Part shown: positions 25,239 through 33,659 of the stretch, in pieces | How positions within the stretch are numbered: the first letter of the stretch is position 1 | How the letters are laid out: each line of letters opens with the position of its first letter | Assembly: GCA_002428965.1 (NCBI GenBank) | Contig: DIYI01000017.1 | Location: forward strand, 291,873-355,872 | Direction: 5' to 3' | From: Jejuia sp. UBA6058 | GTDB lineage: Bacteria; Bacteroidota; Bacteroidia; Flavobacteriales; Flavobacteriaceae | DNA length: 64,000 nucleotides | Translations under genes and position numbers: made by a program | Notes under the pieces: model-generated | What the model was told of the DNA's origin: nothing | Databases searched by the model: none | What the model saw: the letters and a program-made list of their open reading frames with translations, nothing else

Positions 25239-26390
25239 TCATTTCAAACTCCTTAAAATAAAATCCACCTTTTTATTAGTATTCTTATTTTCAGCATAAG
25301 AATCTGTAATATGCCTTGGTGCAACGGCAAATCCTTTTTCAATTAAAGATTGAATTTCATTGGCATACTCCAAAGACACTTTTCCTGTTAGTAATAAACT
25401 TAAGTCTTTTCCTGAATGGTAGTAGTCGTAAATCTTTTTTAATCCAGAAAGGTATAAGTAATCTTTTGTAAAGCCTCCACCACGATGCGCTCTTAAGGTA
25501 ATGTAAAAGGCTGTTTCTCGATCTAAATCGTAAGTGTTATGAAGTAAACGAAAGGTTCTTGAAAACGGGTAACCTTTGGCTAAACTATCTACCGCAATCA
25601 CCCGATATGCCAATTCTTTTAAACGCGTTACCGTTAAGTTATTACTCATGTATTCCGAAAACACGGCTAAACCCTCTTGGGTTTCCTCGTTATTTGGGAA
25701 ACCGTGAGAAAATATTTTTAAAGGATGCAGTAAACCATTCATAGTGGTTACCATATGTACTCCTATTTCATGATTGGTCAATACAGCAATTTCATTATCA
25801 GAGTACGTATGGTTTGTATTCAACACAAGAGCCCTAACATTATTCAAAACCATAGCTATTGCCGAAATCTTATCTGAAAATTGAATATTATAGCTGAAGT
25901 CGTATTTCTTAGAGAACTCTTTAAAAAATACTTCAGAGTCTTTTGCACTATATTTTGGTTGAAAACGCTCCTCGTCAATACTTTCATCTTCAAAATGTAA
26001 AATAAACTTAGCGTTATCCACATCATTTTCTGTTGGTGTGCCAAAACAATGTAAACTATCAAAATAGAATTGTCTCCCATTACCTATATTTTCAATACAT
26101 TGAATCAACCCAGAATAAGCATAAATAATATCCTGATATAAGCCCCTAATTTCAGAATCTTCAATTTGCTCTAAAGGTTGCGTGAACAATTCTCTGTGCA
26201 ATTTGAACTTATCAAAATTAATATTCGGGTATTTGAAAATAGGATCAGTAAGATATTTTGAAGCAAAGAAGCGTTCCTTTTCCGACTCTATATTGATTGG
26301 GTTAACATAGCTCAATAACTCTATTTGTTTGACCAGAGCATCAACACTTTTGTCAATTTCTAATAAAGCTTTTGTGCTATTATCAATCAT
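25239..26390 (-). CDS. QEGLA-motif (DUF1704) zinc metallopeptidase
   Basis: 383 residues from the ATG at 26390. An upstream ATG at 26426 would add 12 residues read from the short repeat at 26412-26438, so I reject it. The zinc-site motif HExxxH is NHEIGVH (His207, Glu208, His212 in this numbering). The family motif follows as EETQEGLAVFSEY. The family is annotated as 'flavohemoglobin expression-modulating QEGLA motif protein', but DUF1704 also includes the eukaryotic MATCAP tyrosine carboxypeptidases that act on tubulin tails, so a carboxypeptidase role is plausible. It is the last gene of an operon with ATP-grasp, rhodanese-TerB-like and N-formylglutamate amidohydrolase-like proteins. Confidence 0.9.
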   Translation of the reverse strand: MIDNSTKALLEIDKSVDALVKQIELLSYVNPINIESEKERFFASKYLTDPIFKYPNINFDKFKLHRELFTQPLEQIEDSEIRGLYQDIIYAYSGLIQCIENIGNGRQFYFDSLHCFGTPTENDVDNAKFILHFEDESIDEERFQPKYSAKDSEVFFKEFSKKYDFSYNIQFSDKISAIAMVLNNVRALVLNTNHTYSDNEIAVLTNHEIGVHMVTTMNGLLHPLKIFSHGFPNNEETQEGLAVFSEYMSNNLTVTRLKELAYRVIAVDSLAKGYPFSRTFRLLHNTYDLDRETAFYITLRAHRGGGFTKDYLYLSGLKKIYDYYHSGKDLSLLLTGKVSLEYANEIQSLIEKGFAVAPRHITDSYAENKNTNKKVDFILRSLK

Positions 26391-26411
26391 ATTAAACTTA
26401 TTTTTTGTTAT

Positions 26412-26438
26412 GAGATTCTGAAACAAGTTCAGAATGAC
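26412..26438 (+). repeat. CTGAAACAAGTTCAG short palindromic repeat
   Basis: GAGATTCTGAAACAAGTTCA followed by GAATGAC. ATTCTGAA/TTCAGAAT form a perfect 8-bp stem around ACAAG. It lies in the 53-bp spacer between the amidohydrolase and QEGLA genes, so it is transcribed within the operon. Sister copies: 9688-9714 and inside rnpB at 52221-52247. Confidence 0.75.
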
Positions 26439-26443
26439 AAAGT

Positions 26444-27274
26444 CTAGTTCTTAAACTTGTCATAAACAGCATTCGCATGTTTTGGAATGCGTATCTTCAA
26501 TTCTCCCTCAACTGTTTTTACTACTTCAGGAAAAATAACTTGCTCATATTCATCACAATACACTTTGGCAATTTCGGTCGCCAAAACTAAGGTATTTTTA
26601 AAGTTTTTGGTAATATATTTTAGGAAATAACCATTCCCTTGAAACGTATCATTAATTTTTGAAGAGGATTTGATATCATGAGGAAGCTTAATTTCTGATA
26701 GACTTTGTCTCCAATCTTCAATAACATCTACAAATCGAGCATTATCTACATTGCTTGTTCCTAGATTCCAAGTAGGCACTTCCCTATCCCAACGTTTCCA
26801 ATTATAACTGTGCATATCGTACACCGTACAAAAACCAAATTTTGATTCTAAAGTTTCAATTAAAGCGTATACCACTTTGTAAAAGTTGGCATGCTTATCA
26901 AGGCTTTTGTTTTTCATGTCTTCTGAAAGCGGTTTATGCCACAACTGTTTGCCCCAAGCATTTACAAAAACGGCGTCTTCTGGTGCGCGGTTTAAATCAT
27001 ACTCAAAACGTGAATCACAACCTGAAATAACGATTGGATGTGATTGTATCATGTTCTTGGTTTCTGGATCTTCCTCGTACCAACGTTCGTATTCTGTATG
27101 AATGCAATTCTCCCAAAGCTCCTTTCTAAACTGATGTCCATCGTGAATAGAAGCGCACGCATAGGGCACATAAGCTTCAATTTTTAGGGTAAAGGAATAA
27201 TCTTTCGAAACCGCTTCAAAAGTGTCTTTAGCTTTTATTTTGGTGATTATTTCGTCAACTGTTAACCTATCCAT
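26444..27274 (-). CDS. N-formylglutamate amidohydrolase family protein
   Basis: 276 residues. Family marks are the N-terminal HDGHQFRKEL, SGCDSRFEYDLNRAPEDA (compare D-SR--DLNR of the FGase family), FCTVYDMHSYNW, and the C-terminal ATEIAKVYCDE. FGase proteins are zinc hydrolases that cleave N-formylglutamate in histidine degradation, but no hut genes are nearby. The partners here (ATP-grasp ligase, DUF1704 peptidase) suggest a different amide or peptide substrate. It overlaps the rhodanese-TerB-like gene upstream by eight bases, so the two are translationally coupled. Confidence 0.85.
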   Translation of the reverse strand: MDRLTVDEIITKIKAKDTFEAVSKDYSFTLKIEAYVPYACASIHDGHQFRKELWENCIHTEYERWYEEDPETKNMIQSHPIVISGCDSRFEYDLNRAPEDAVFVNAWGKQLWHKPLSEDMKNKSLDKHANFYKVVYALIETLESKFGFCTVYDMHSYNWKRWDREVPTWNLGTSNVDNARFVDVIEDWRQSLSEIKLPHDIKSSSKINDTFQGNGYFLKYITKNFKNTLVLATEIAKVYCDEYEQVIFPEVVKTVEGELKIRIPKHANAVYDKFKN

Positions 27275-28421
27275 CTATTAAAATCTTCTTCAAATAGTTA
27301 TATAAAGATTGTTCCATGCCACTATATTCACCATCTGCAAATGCCATCAACTTAATATCTGCAAACAAGTCTGCTAAATCATTGCGAAAATAATCTTGAG
27401 CTTCTACAGCTTCTATTATGTTTTGTATGCTTTGGTAATCGTTGTCCTTTTCAAATTGTGCAAAAACACGATTATAAACCCCCTTCTCTACCCGACTTAA
27501 CATATATTCGCGTTCCTTCCAGGTTTCCTTTAAATCGGAATGCGAGACGTAGATCAAAATATAGACCAGTAATTCATCTTTAGTCCATGTTTTTGGTTGT
27601 TCCATATTGCCAGCAGTTAAAGCGCCATATTCCGTCCAAGAGCCATCATAAACTGAAATATTTTGATACCCCGAAATTTCAGCACCTAACGCCAAAACAC
27701 AAGCCGTAATCCCTGATCCGCAAGAAAAAGCAATAGCTTCATCTTTCTCTGCAACCATATAAAAGGCCTTCTCAATATCTTTTTTAGATTTTAACTTACC
27801 ATCTTCCAACAAATTGGTAAATGGCAAATTAACCGAATTAGGAATTGTACCCCGACGCAATCCCTCTCGTGGTTCTGGAACTTCACAATTAAATCTTGCC
27901 CAAGAACGTGCATCTATAATTTTATGTGTTTCGTTTTTTGATGCGTTTTGAATGTCATCAAAAAACATCATATAATCATCTTGTAAATTTGCTAAGAAAT
28001 CGCCCTCTACACCTTCGAATTTCTGCATATATTCAGTAGGATAATCTATCTTTTGCCATTCTGGAAAACCACCATCTAAAATTGCAATATTTGTAAATCC
28101 AAAGGCCTTAAATAACCACCAAACTCTGGCACTCGAATATATTCCCTTATCATCATACACAACAATGGTACTATTATTATTAATACCTAAATTCTGTGCT
28201 TCCTTTTGAAACTGTTTTTCGGAAGGAAAAGCGCTTGGAAATGGATTCGATATATCACTAAATTTTTGCTTTATATCAAAAAATCGTGCCTTAGGAATCT
28301 GTAATGCTAAAGGATCAAAAGCTTTGGCAATAGTGCCATCTAAAACAACCAAATTATCGGCATCTAAATGCTCATAAAGCCATTCAACAGGAACAACTGG
28401 TGATGTTAGTTTTATACTCAT
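27267..28421 (-). CDS. Two-domain sulfurtransferase fused to TerB-like helical domain
   Basis: 384 residues from the ATG at 28421 (an ATG eight codons upstream at 28445 is possible). Residues about 5-135 form the inactive first rhodanese domain (IVVYDDKGIYSSARVWWLFK). About 150-275 form the second with active-site loop SCGSGITA (Cys234), the SseA/3-mercaptopyruvate sulfurtransferase-type sequence. The last 105 residues are an added all-helical domain ending KLMAFADGEYSGMEQSLYNY. Its ADGEYSxxE pattern resembles the acidic motif of TerB-like domains. Ordinary SseA proteins end before this point. The operon context and the fusion suggest a sulfur- or thiol-linked step in the pathway of the flanking ligase and peptidase; that is inference. 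Confidence 0.85.
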   Translation of the reverse strand: MSIKLTSPVVPVEWLYEHLDADNLVVLDGTIAKAFDPLALQIPKARFFDIKQKFSDISNPFPSAFPSEKQFQKEAQNLGINNNSTIVVYDDKGIYSSARVWWLFKAFGFTNIAILDGGFPEWQKIDYPTEYMQKFEGVEGDFLANLQDDYMMFFDDIQNASKNETHKIIDARSWARFNCEVPEPREGLRRGTIPNSVNLPFTNLLEDGKLKSKKDIEKAFYMVAEKDEAIAFSCGSGITACVLALGAEISGYQNISVYDGSWTEYGALTAGNMEQPKTWTKDELLVYILIYVSHSDLKETWKEREYMLSRVEKGVYNRVFAQFEKDNDYQSIQNIIEAVEAQDYFRNDLADLFADIKLMAFADGEYSGMEQSLYNYLKKILIDG

Positions 28422-28519
28422 GTGAATTTTGTTGGTATCTCTCAAAGACGCTTAGGCGCATAGAAAAAATATTATTTCTACCGTATTACTACCTTCTGCA
28501 AGTGTAAACTGTTTACTGA

Positions 28520-29557
28520 TTATGCATCCTCAACTGCCTTACGCAGTCTCGTTCTTCTATCAAAAGCTTGCAATTTATCTACTACTTTCATTTCAAGAAA
28601 GTCAATTACCTTCTCTTCTATTTTGGTCTTTAATTTATAGACTTTGTTAATGTATGTAATTCCACCTGGAGACATCACATTTACCTCAACCAGCTTACCA
28701 CCTATCACATCAATACCCACAAAATACAAACCGTCATTTACTAGTTTAGGGCCAATTTGCTTACAAAGCGCTTTTTCCTCTTTAGTTAAGGTGTGTCGTT
28801 GCACACTTCCTCCAGCCGAAACATTAGAGCGATGATCATCACTTCCCGGAACACGCTTCATCGCACCAACAGGTTCGCCATTCAAAATTAAAATACGAAC
28901 ATCACCTTGGTCTGCACCTTCAATGTAATCTTGTAAAATCACATAACTTGAAGAACCATCACTATTCGTAATGTAAAAATCTAACAACGAATTAATGTTG
29001 CTCATCGCCGATTTCTCAATCAAAATCACTCCAGAACCTCCAAAACCATTCAGAGGTTTCAAAATCATCTTATCTGCTTTAGACTCTTTAATTTGTTTAA
29101 TCAAATAGCGCTTGCTTTTCGAAACATGAGTCGCTGGAATAATATTACTGTGCGCATCACCAAAAGCAGCGGTATAGAGTTTATTATTCGCCTCGCGCAT
29201 CCCTTGTAAAGAGTTCATAATAAACACATCATCCTTTACAGAATCTAAAAAGTTAAGCATAATAGGATCCAAAGGCGGATTCGCTCTAAAGAAAATAACA
29301 TCAAAACCGGCAAGCGGTAACATTTCCTCCCGAAGTTCAGCCTTGTTATAAAACGATTTTAAAGACGAAGGCGTTTTTTCCATACGGTTAATTACTTGAC
29401 AATTCGCTGTAGTAACACTATTTCGTATGGTCAAATCCGCAGGAATACACATGGCAACACCATGTTTGCGCTTCACACATTCTTTAATTAGAGCTAGGGT
29501 TGTATCGTTATCAGGATCAATCTTTTCCCACGGATACATTATGAAACAAATATTCAT
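28520..29557 (-). CDS. GshB-like ATP-grasp ligase
   Basis: 345 residues with the glutathione synthetase fold: N-terminal NICFIMYPWEKIDPDNDTTL, the ATP-grasp loop MILKPLNGFGGSGVILIEKS, DQGDVRILILNGEPVGAMKR, RSNVSAGGSVQ and the metal-binding VGIDVIGGKLVEVNVMSPGG. The family joins an acyl phosphate to an amine. No gamma-glutamylcysteine ligase gene is nearby, and the gene heads an operon with a DUF1704 peptidase, so it may ligate an amino acid to a peptide or protein instead of making glutathione. It is 98 bp upstream of the rhodanese-TerB-like start. The 314 bp before its start contain only repeats. Confidence 0.85.
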   Translation of the reverse strand: MNICFIMYPWEKIDPDNDTTLALIKECVKRKHGVAMCIPADLTIRNSVTTANCQVINRMEKTPSSLKSFYNKAELREEMLPLAGFDVIFFRANPPLDPIMLNFLDSVKDDVFIMNSLQGMREANNKLYTAAFGDAHSNIIPATHVSKSKRYLIKQIKESKADKMILKPLNGFGGSGVILIEKSAMSNINSLLDFYITNSDGSSSYVILQDYIEGADQGDVRILILNGEPVGAMKRVPGSDDHRSNVSAGGSVQRHTLTKEEKALCKQIGPKLVNDGLYFVGIDVIGGKLVEVNVMSPGGITYINKVYKLKTKIEEKVIDFLEMKVVDKLQAFDRRTRLRKAVEDA

Positions 29558-29656
29558 ATTCTATTTTTTGGTTTGTTATAAAGTTAAAAACAATTTTAGA
29601 ACATCACAACATGAAATAGATGTCCTTTTTAGGGCGTTCTCTTTCGCTCGTACCTA

Positions 29657-29827
29657 CAAGGTTTACACTTCGACTCCGCTCAGTGCAAGAAACCTTGCAG
29701 GATCGCTACAGGTCAGGCTTTACTCATGGGTTTATATTTTAAATTAGTGAATTCGTGAATGTAAACATTTCGGCAGTCGCTCTCTCGTGCGTCGAGGAGC
29801 TTCAACAAATGCCTCAATCCCTAACGC
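29657..29827. repeat. Mosaic of palindromic repeats in a gene-free gap
   Basis: CAAGGTTT (29657-29664) and AAACCTTG (29690-29697) form an 8-bp inverted repeat around CACTTCGACTCCGCTCAGTG, itself a common flavobacterial element by memory. Then GGTCAGGCTTTACTC (29711 onward) and, further on, GCCTCAATCCCTAACGC (ending 29827) are the two ends of the GGGTCGGGCTTTC repeat with a diverged or interrupted middle. The 29558-29871 gap holds no convincing gene. Confidence 0.6.
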
Positions 29828-29871
29828 AGGTATTCCTGCCAAGGCAATTTTCTAGTTAAAAACAAATACTC

Positions 29872-30363
29872 TTATTTGCCTACTAAATCATTTAAGTAAG
29901 TGTTGATCGATTCATACGAATAAGCCTCAATAATTAATACCACTGTAAAAAGAAGCATTACTGAGAATGAAACACCATTCCAAAACGGATTTTTCATTAA
30001 CCAAATCACCAGAATAGAAGCTATAATAAAAGCCCCAAAGACATATTGATAAATGGGATAGTCTGTTTTTACTTTTTCCATTCTTTCAATTTCGGTTTGC
30101 ATAAACTCAACTTTATTTTCATTGTATAAAGATACTTTTGTGTCTAACAACTTGTTTTCTGTGTTTAAATAGGCAATTCCACCAATTAGAATAAAACAAC
30201 CACAAACTAATCCGCCAATTTTAAGCCCATTAGATAATTCACTTTTTCCAAAAAAGTGAAGAATACCAGAAAGTACTAGTAAACCTAATCCTAGAATAAT
30301 AAATTGGATAGCTACATTTTTTTGAGCAGTAATGTAAGTTTCAAACTGTTGTAATATCTCCAT
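29872..30363 (-). CDS. Hypothetical membrane protein, 163 aa
   Basis: Four hydrophobic segments (about 17-39, 47-65, 106-123 and 128-147) with a charged loop in the middle (ENKVEFMQTEIERMEKVKTD). This gives two helical hairpins with both ends probably cytoplasmic. I recognise no family. It is 34 bp downstream of the dicarboxylate symporter on the same strand and may be co-transcribed with it. Confidence 0.7.
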   Translation of the reverse strand: MEILQQFETYITAQKNVAIQFIILGLGLLVLSGILHFFGKSELSNGLKIGGLVCGCFILIGGIAYLNTENKLLDTKVSLYNENKVEFMQTEIERMEKVKTDYPIYQYVFGAFIIASILVIWLMKNPFWNGVSFSVMLLFTVVLIIEAYSYESINTYLNDLVGK

Positions 30364-30397
30364 ATTTTAAGATTATCAATAATTATTCAAATAAATA

Positions 30398-31723
30398 TCA
30401 CTTAACCTCATCATAATGGTCATCCCATTCTTTCGGTTTTGGATCATGTAATTTATCAAGAGATTTTGCAACCATCATAGAAACTGTGGCATCTCCGGTT
30501 ACATTTACCACGGTTCTACACATATCTAAAGGTCTATCCACCGCAAAAATTAAAGCTAATCCAATGGGTAATAATTCTGAAGGAAAGTCTATAGACTCTA
30601 ATACAATGACTAACATTACCATACCAGCGCTCGGTACAGCGGCACTTCCAATTGAAGCCAATAATGCAGTTAATATAATAGTTAACTGATTAGCAAAACC
30701 TAAACCTTCTGGCCAAATAACCTGCATAATAAATACTGCAGCAATACCTTGGTACAAACTAGTACCGTCCATATTTACAGTAGCACCCACGGGTAAAACA
30801 AAACCAGATACTTCTTTGTCTACGCCCAAATGTTCTTCTACACGCTCCATAGTAACAGGTAAGGTTGCAGCACTACTACTTGTGGAAAATGCCAATAATT
30901 GTGCGGGACTTATACGACTTAAAAACCAAAGTGGTGATTTTTTGGCGTAAATACTTATTAATAATAGATAAAAACCAATCATTAAAAATAAGCCGCCAAC
31001 AACACAAAGTGCGTAATACAATAACTTAAGTAGAATCTCAGTATCATCAAAAGCAATAATAACATTGGCTAAAAGTGCAAAAACGGCATATGGTGCAAAT
31101 AACATAATTAGGTCAACCATTTTCATGACAACCTCATTTAACGAATCAAAAAACTTCACCAATGGTTCGGCTTTCTTTTCTCCTATAAGCAACAAACAAA
31201 TACCAACAAAAAGCGCAAAGAAAATAACCTGTAACATGGATGCTTCTGCAAAAGATTTAAAAATATTGCTTGGAAAAATATCTACCAAAGCTTGCAATGG
31301 GCCTGCATCTTTTTGTGCTGCGGCCTTAGTAAGTTTATCTGCTACTCCTGCATCATTTGCATACTTCACCTTAATCTTTTCGATGGTGTCTTGTGGCATA
31401 CCATCTCCAGGTTTAATCAAATTCACAATACTTAAACCAATAATTATAGCAACTAAAGTGGTACCAATGTAAATACCAATGGTTCTAAATCCCATTGATT
31501 TTATTTTGGAAATATCTTTTAAATCGGAGATCCCTTTAACTAAAGAAGCCAAAATAAGCGGCACCGCAATTAACTTTAAAAGATTGATAAAGATTGTACC
31601 AAAAGGGGAAACCCAATCAGTTACCAATCCTTTTCCACCATCAACACCATTCATTATAAAACCAAAAATGATTCCGAGAATCATTCCAATAATAATCTTC
31701 CAATGTAATGCTAGTTTTTTCAT
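30398..31723 (-). CDS. Dicarboxylate/amino acid:cation symporter (DAACS family)
   Basis: 441 residues with the GltP/GltPh fold. The re-entrant serine-rich loop is LAFSTSSSAATLPVTMERVE, TM7 has the sodium-site motif VNMDGTSLYQG, and the last helix carries DRPLDMCRTVVNVTGDATVS. These sequences define sodium- or proton-coupled uptake of glutamate, aspartate or C4-dicarboxylates. An arginine rather than another residue in DMCRTVVNVTGD favours acidic amino acids or dicarboxylates over neutral substrates. An extended loop of about 40 residues (TIEKIKVKYANDAGVADKLT) between TM3 and TM4 is typical of Bacteroidetes members. Confidence 0.9.
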   Translation of the reverse strand: MKKLALHWKIIIGMILGIIFGFIMNGVDGGKGLVTDWVSPFGTIFINLLKLIAVPLILASLVKGISDLKDISKIKSMGFRTIGIYIGTTLVAIIIGLSIVNLIKPGDGMPQDTIEKIKVKYANDAGVADKLTKAAAQKDAGPLQALVDIFPSNIFKSFAEASMLQVIFFALFVGICLLLIGEKKAEPLVKFFDSLNEVVMKMVDLIMLFAPYAVFALLANVIIAFDDTEILLKLLYYALCVVGGLFLMIGFYLLLISIYAKKSPLWFLSRISPAQLLAFSTSSSAATLPVTMERVEEHLGVDKEVSGFVLPVGATVNMDGTSLYQGIAAVFIMQVIWPEGLGFANQLTIILTALLASIGSAAVPSAGMVMLVIVLESIDFPSELLPIGLALIFAVDRPLDMCRTVVNVTGDATVSMMVAKSLDKLHDPKPKEWDDHYDEVK

Positions 31724-31739
31724 ATGAAGCCTCTCCTAA

Positions 31740-31756
31740 CCTCTCCCAAGGAGAGG
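31740..31756. repeat. CCTCTCC hairpin repeat
   Basis: CCTCTCC (31740-31746), CAA, GGAGAGG (31750-31756): a perfect 7-bp stem with a 3-nt loop, preceded by a second CTCTCC at 31731-31736. It sits just upstream of the symporter start and resembles a short repeat type that I recall from other Bacteroidetes. Confidence 0.55.
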
Positions 31757-31796
31757 AACTTTAAAGTATTAATAATTTAATGTGAAGATAAGTATT

Positions 31797-32339
31797 TTAA
31801 AGATTTTCAACTTCCTTTTTTAAAATTGCACCATCTTCATTAAAAAGAGTGAAAATCTGAGAAGAAGGTTGCATTTCCTCAGTTCTAATGCCACTTTCCT
31901 TTATAATCTCACGCATATTTTGAATTTTATGTTTTTTCCAAAATCCGACCTTAGTGATACCAATAGCATAAATCTCTCCGTTTCTAGAAAACACCTGACG
32001 ATGGTACACCCAATTATCCTCCCATCCTTCAAGAATTAGTGTGATTTTGAATTTGGTTAAGCACTTTAAAGGCTTTTTGTAGATTATTTTTTGAGAACCT
32101 AAAACTGGAAACATCCCTTTTTTAAGCGTTGCATTGTATAATTTGGTTCTAAAAAGTATTTCCAATCGGATCAAATCCATGTAATAGAAATACTTTGAAT
32201 TCGCCATGTAGCGCAATGCTTCACAATCTAAAAGATTAACGTAACGTATTCGTGAAAGATTAGCTTCTAGGTCAACACGTTTCCAAAAAAATCTAGAACC
32301 AATAAAAATGTAAATAATGTGTAGCCAATAATAAATCAA
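31797..32339 (-). CDS. Hotdog-fold acyl-CoA thioesterase-like protein (THEM6-like)
   Basis: 180 residues. A short hydrophobic N-terminus (YYWLHIIYIFIGSRFF) precedes a 4HBT-like core with LSRIRYVNLLDCEALRYMAN, YYMDLIRLEILFRT and VLGSQKIIYKKPLKCLTKFK, then VYHRQVFSRNGEIYAIGITK. This order follows the thioesterase superfamily and especially the membrane-anchored THEM6 group. The usual catalytic Asp early in the fold is not obvious. The substrate is unknown. Confidence 0.7.
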   Translation of the reverse strand: MIYYWLHIIYIFIGSRFFWKRVDLEANLSRIRYVNLLDCEALRYMANSKYFYYMDLIRLEILFRTKLYNATLKKGMFPVLGSQKIIYKKPLKCLTKFKITLILEGWEDNWVYHRQVFSRNGEIYAIGITKVGFWKKHKIQNMREIIKESGIRTEEMQPSSQIFTLFNEDGAILKKEVENL

Positions 32340-32401
32340 AGTTTAAAGGTCTTTGAGCAGGCTAATTTTAAAGATAGGTTGGCACTACTAAAGTATAAAA
32401 A

Positions 32402-33463
32402 TTAAGAATACATCTTATTCATCAAATAAAAATCGGCCAACACTAAAGCCGCCATAGCTTCAACAATGGGAACCGCTCTTGGTACCACACAAGGATCGTG
32501 GCGTCCTTTTCCTTGCATTTGCACCACTTTACCTTCTTTATCGATGGTTTCGTATTTCTGAATTAAAGTTGCCACCGGCTTAAACGCAGTATTAAAGTAA
32601 ATATCCATACCATTGCTTATACCGCCTTGAATACCACCTGAATAGTTGGTTTTTGTACTACCGTCAGTATTGAACGCATCGTTATGATCGCTTCCATACA
32701 TGGTACTGCCTTGAAAGCCACTACCGTATTCAAAACCTTTTACGGCATTGATGGATAGCATGGCTTTACCTAATTCTGCATGCAATTTATCAAAAACAGG
32801 CTCACCCAAACCAGCTGGTACATTTTTGATAACGCAGCTAATAACACCACCTACGGTATCGCCTTTACTACGTACTTCTTTGATATACTGTTCCATCTTT
32901 GAAGCCATCTCTTGGTCTGGGCAACGCACAATATTAGATTCTATCTGAGTAAGGTCTATTTCAGTATATGGCTTATCCAACTTCATAGTGCCCACACTTG
33001 AAACGTAAGCGTAAATCTCTACATTCTTCAACACTTGTTTTGCAATAGCTCCTGCTACTACGCGACAAGCAGTTTCTCTAGCAGAGCTTCGTCCTCCACC
33101 GCGATAGTCTCTGAAGCCATATTTTTTGTCGTAAGTATAGTCCGCATGACTTGGACGGTAACTATCTTTTATATGAGAATAATCGTGAGATTTCTGATTG
33201 GTATTTTCAATAACAAAACCAATAGGTGTTCCTGTAGTTTTACCTTCAAAAATCCCTGAATAAAACTTTACACCATCGGGTTCTTTACGTTGTGTAACAA
33301 TAGCTGATTGCCCTGGTTTACGTCGGTTTAATTCATTTTGAATAGCATCTATATCCAATTCAATTCCTGGAGGACAACCATCAATAACACCTCCCAAAGC
33401 GGGTCCGTGAGATTCACCATACGTCGATACACTAAAGAGTTTTCCGAAGGAATTTCCAGCCAT
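32402..33463 (-). CDS. aroC: Chorismate synthase
   Basis: 353 residues from MAGNSFGKLF (ATG at 33463; an ATG two codons upstream is possible). Conserved blocks: STYGESHGPALGGVIDGCPP, NRRKPGQSAIVTQRKEPD, YRGGGRSSARETACRVVAGA, and GRHDPCVVPRAVPIVEAMAA. It converts 5-enolpyruvylshikimate 3-phosphate to chorismate using reduced FMN, the last common step of aromatic amino acid synthesis. It stands alone, with no other shikimate gene in view. Confidence 0.97.
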   Translation of the reverse strand: MAGNSFGKLFSVSTYGESHGPALGGVIDGCPPGIELDIDAIQNELNRRKPGQSAIVTQRKEPDGVKFYSGIFEGKTTGTPIGFVIENTNQKSHDYSHIKDSYRPSHADYTYDKKYGFRDYRGGGRSSARETACRVVAGAIAKQVLKNVEIYAYVSSVGTMKLDKPYTEIDLTQIESNIVRCPDQEMASKMEQYIKEVRSKGDTVGGVISCVIKNVPAGLGEPVFDKLHAELGKAMLSINAVKGFEYGSGFQGSTMYGSDHNDAFNTDGSTKTNYSGGIQGGISNGMDIYFNTAFKPVATLIQKYETIDKEGKVVQMQGKGRHDPCVVPRAVPIVEAMAALVLADFYLMNKMYS

Positions 33464-33659
33464 TTTCAAAATTTTTGGCTAAAATAATCTTTAAGCTTGA
33501 ATTACACTAATTTTTTGAAAACTGTAGCTTGTAAGAATTGGTAACATTAACCTAACAATAACCTCATAATTAGTTAATTAAATAGTAAACTTCACATAAT
33601 ACTAAAAGTGGTTATTTGTAATGTGAAAAAGTGCGAATTTACAAACCATTTACACCCCA

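Noticed and set aside
26391..26426. Longer start of the QEGLA gene
   Set aside because: The extra 12 residues are read from the dispersed repeat at 26412-26438 and precede the family-like start MIDNSTKALLEID.
29427..29747. Plus-strand frame across the ATP-grasp start and repeat mosaic
   Set aside because: It is antisense to the conserved N-terminus of the ATP-grasp protein and continues through palindromic repeats.
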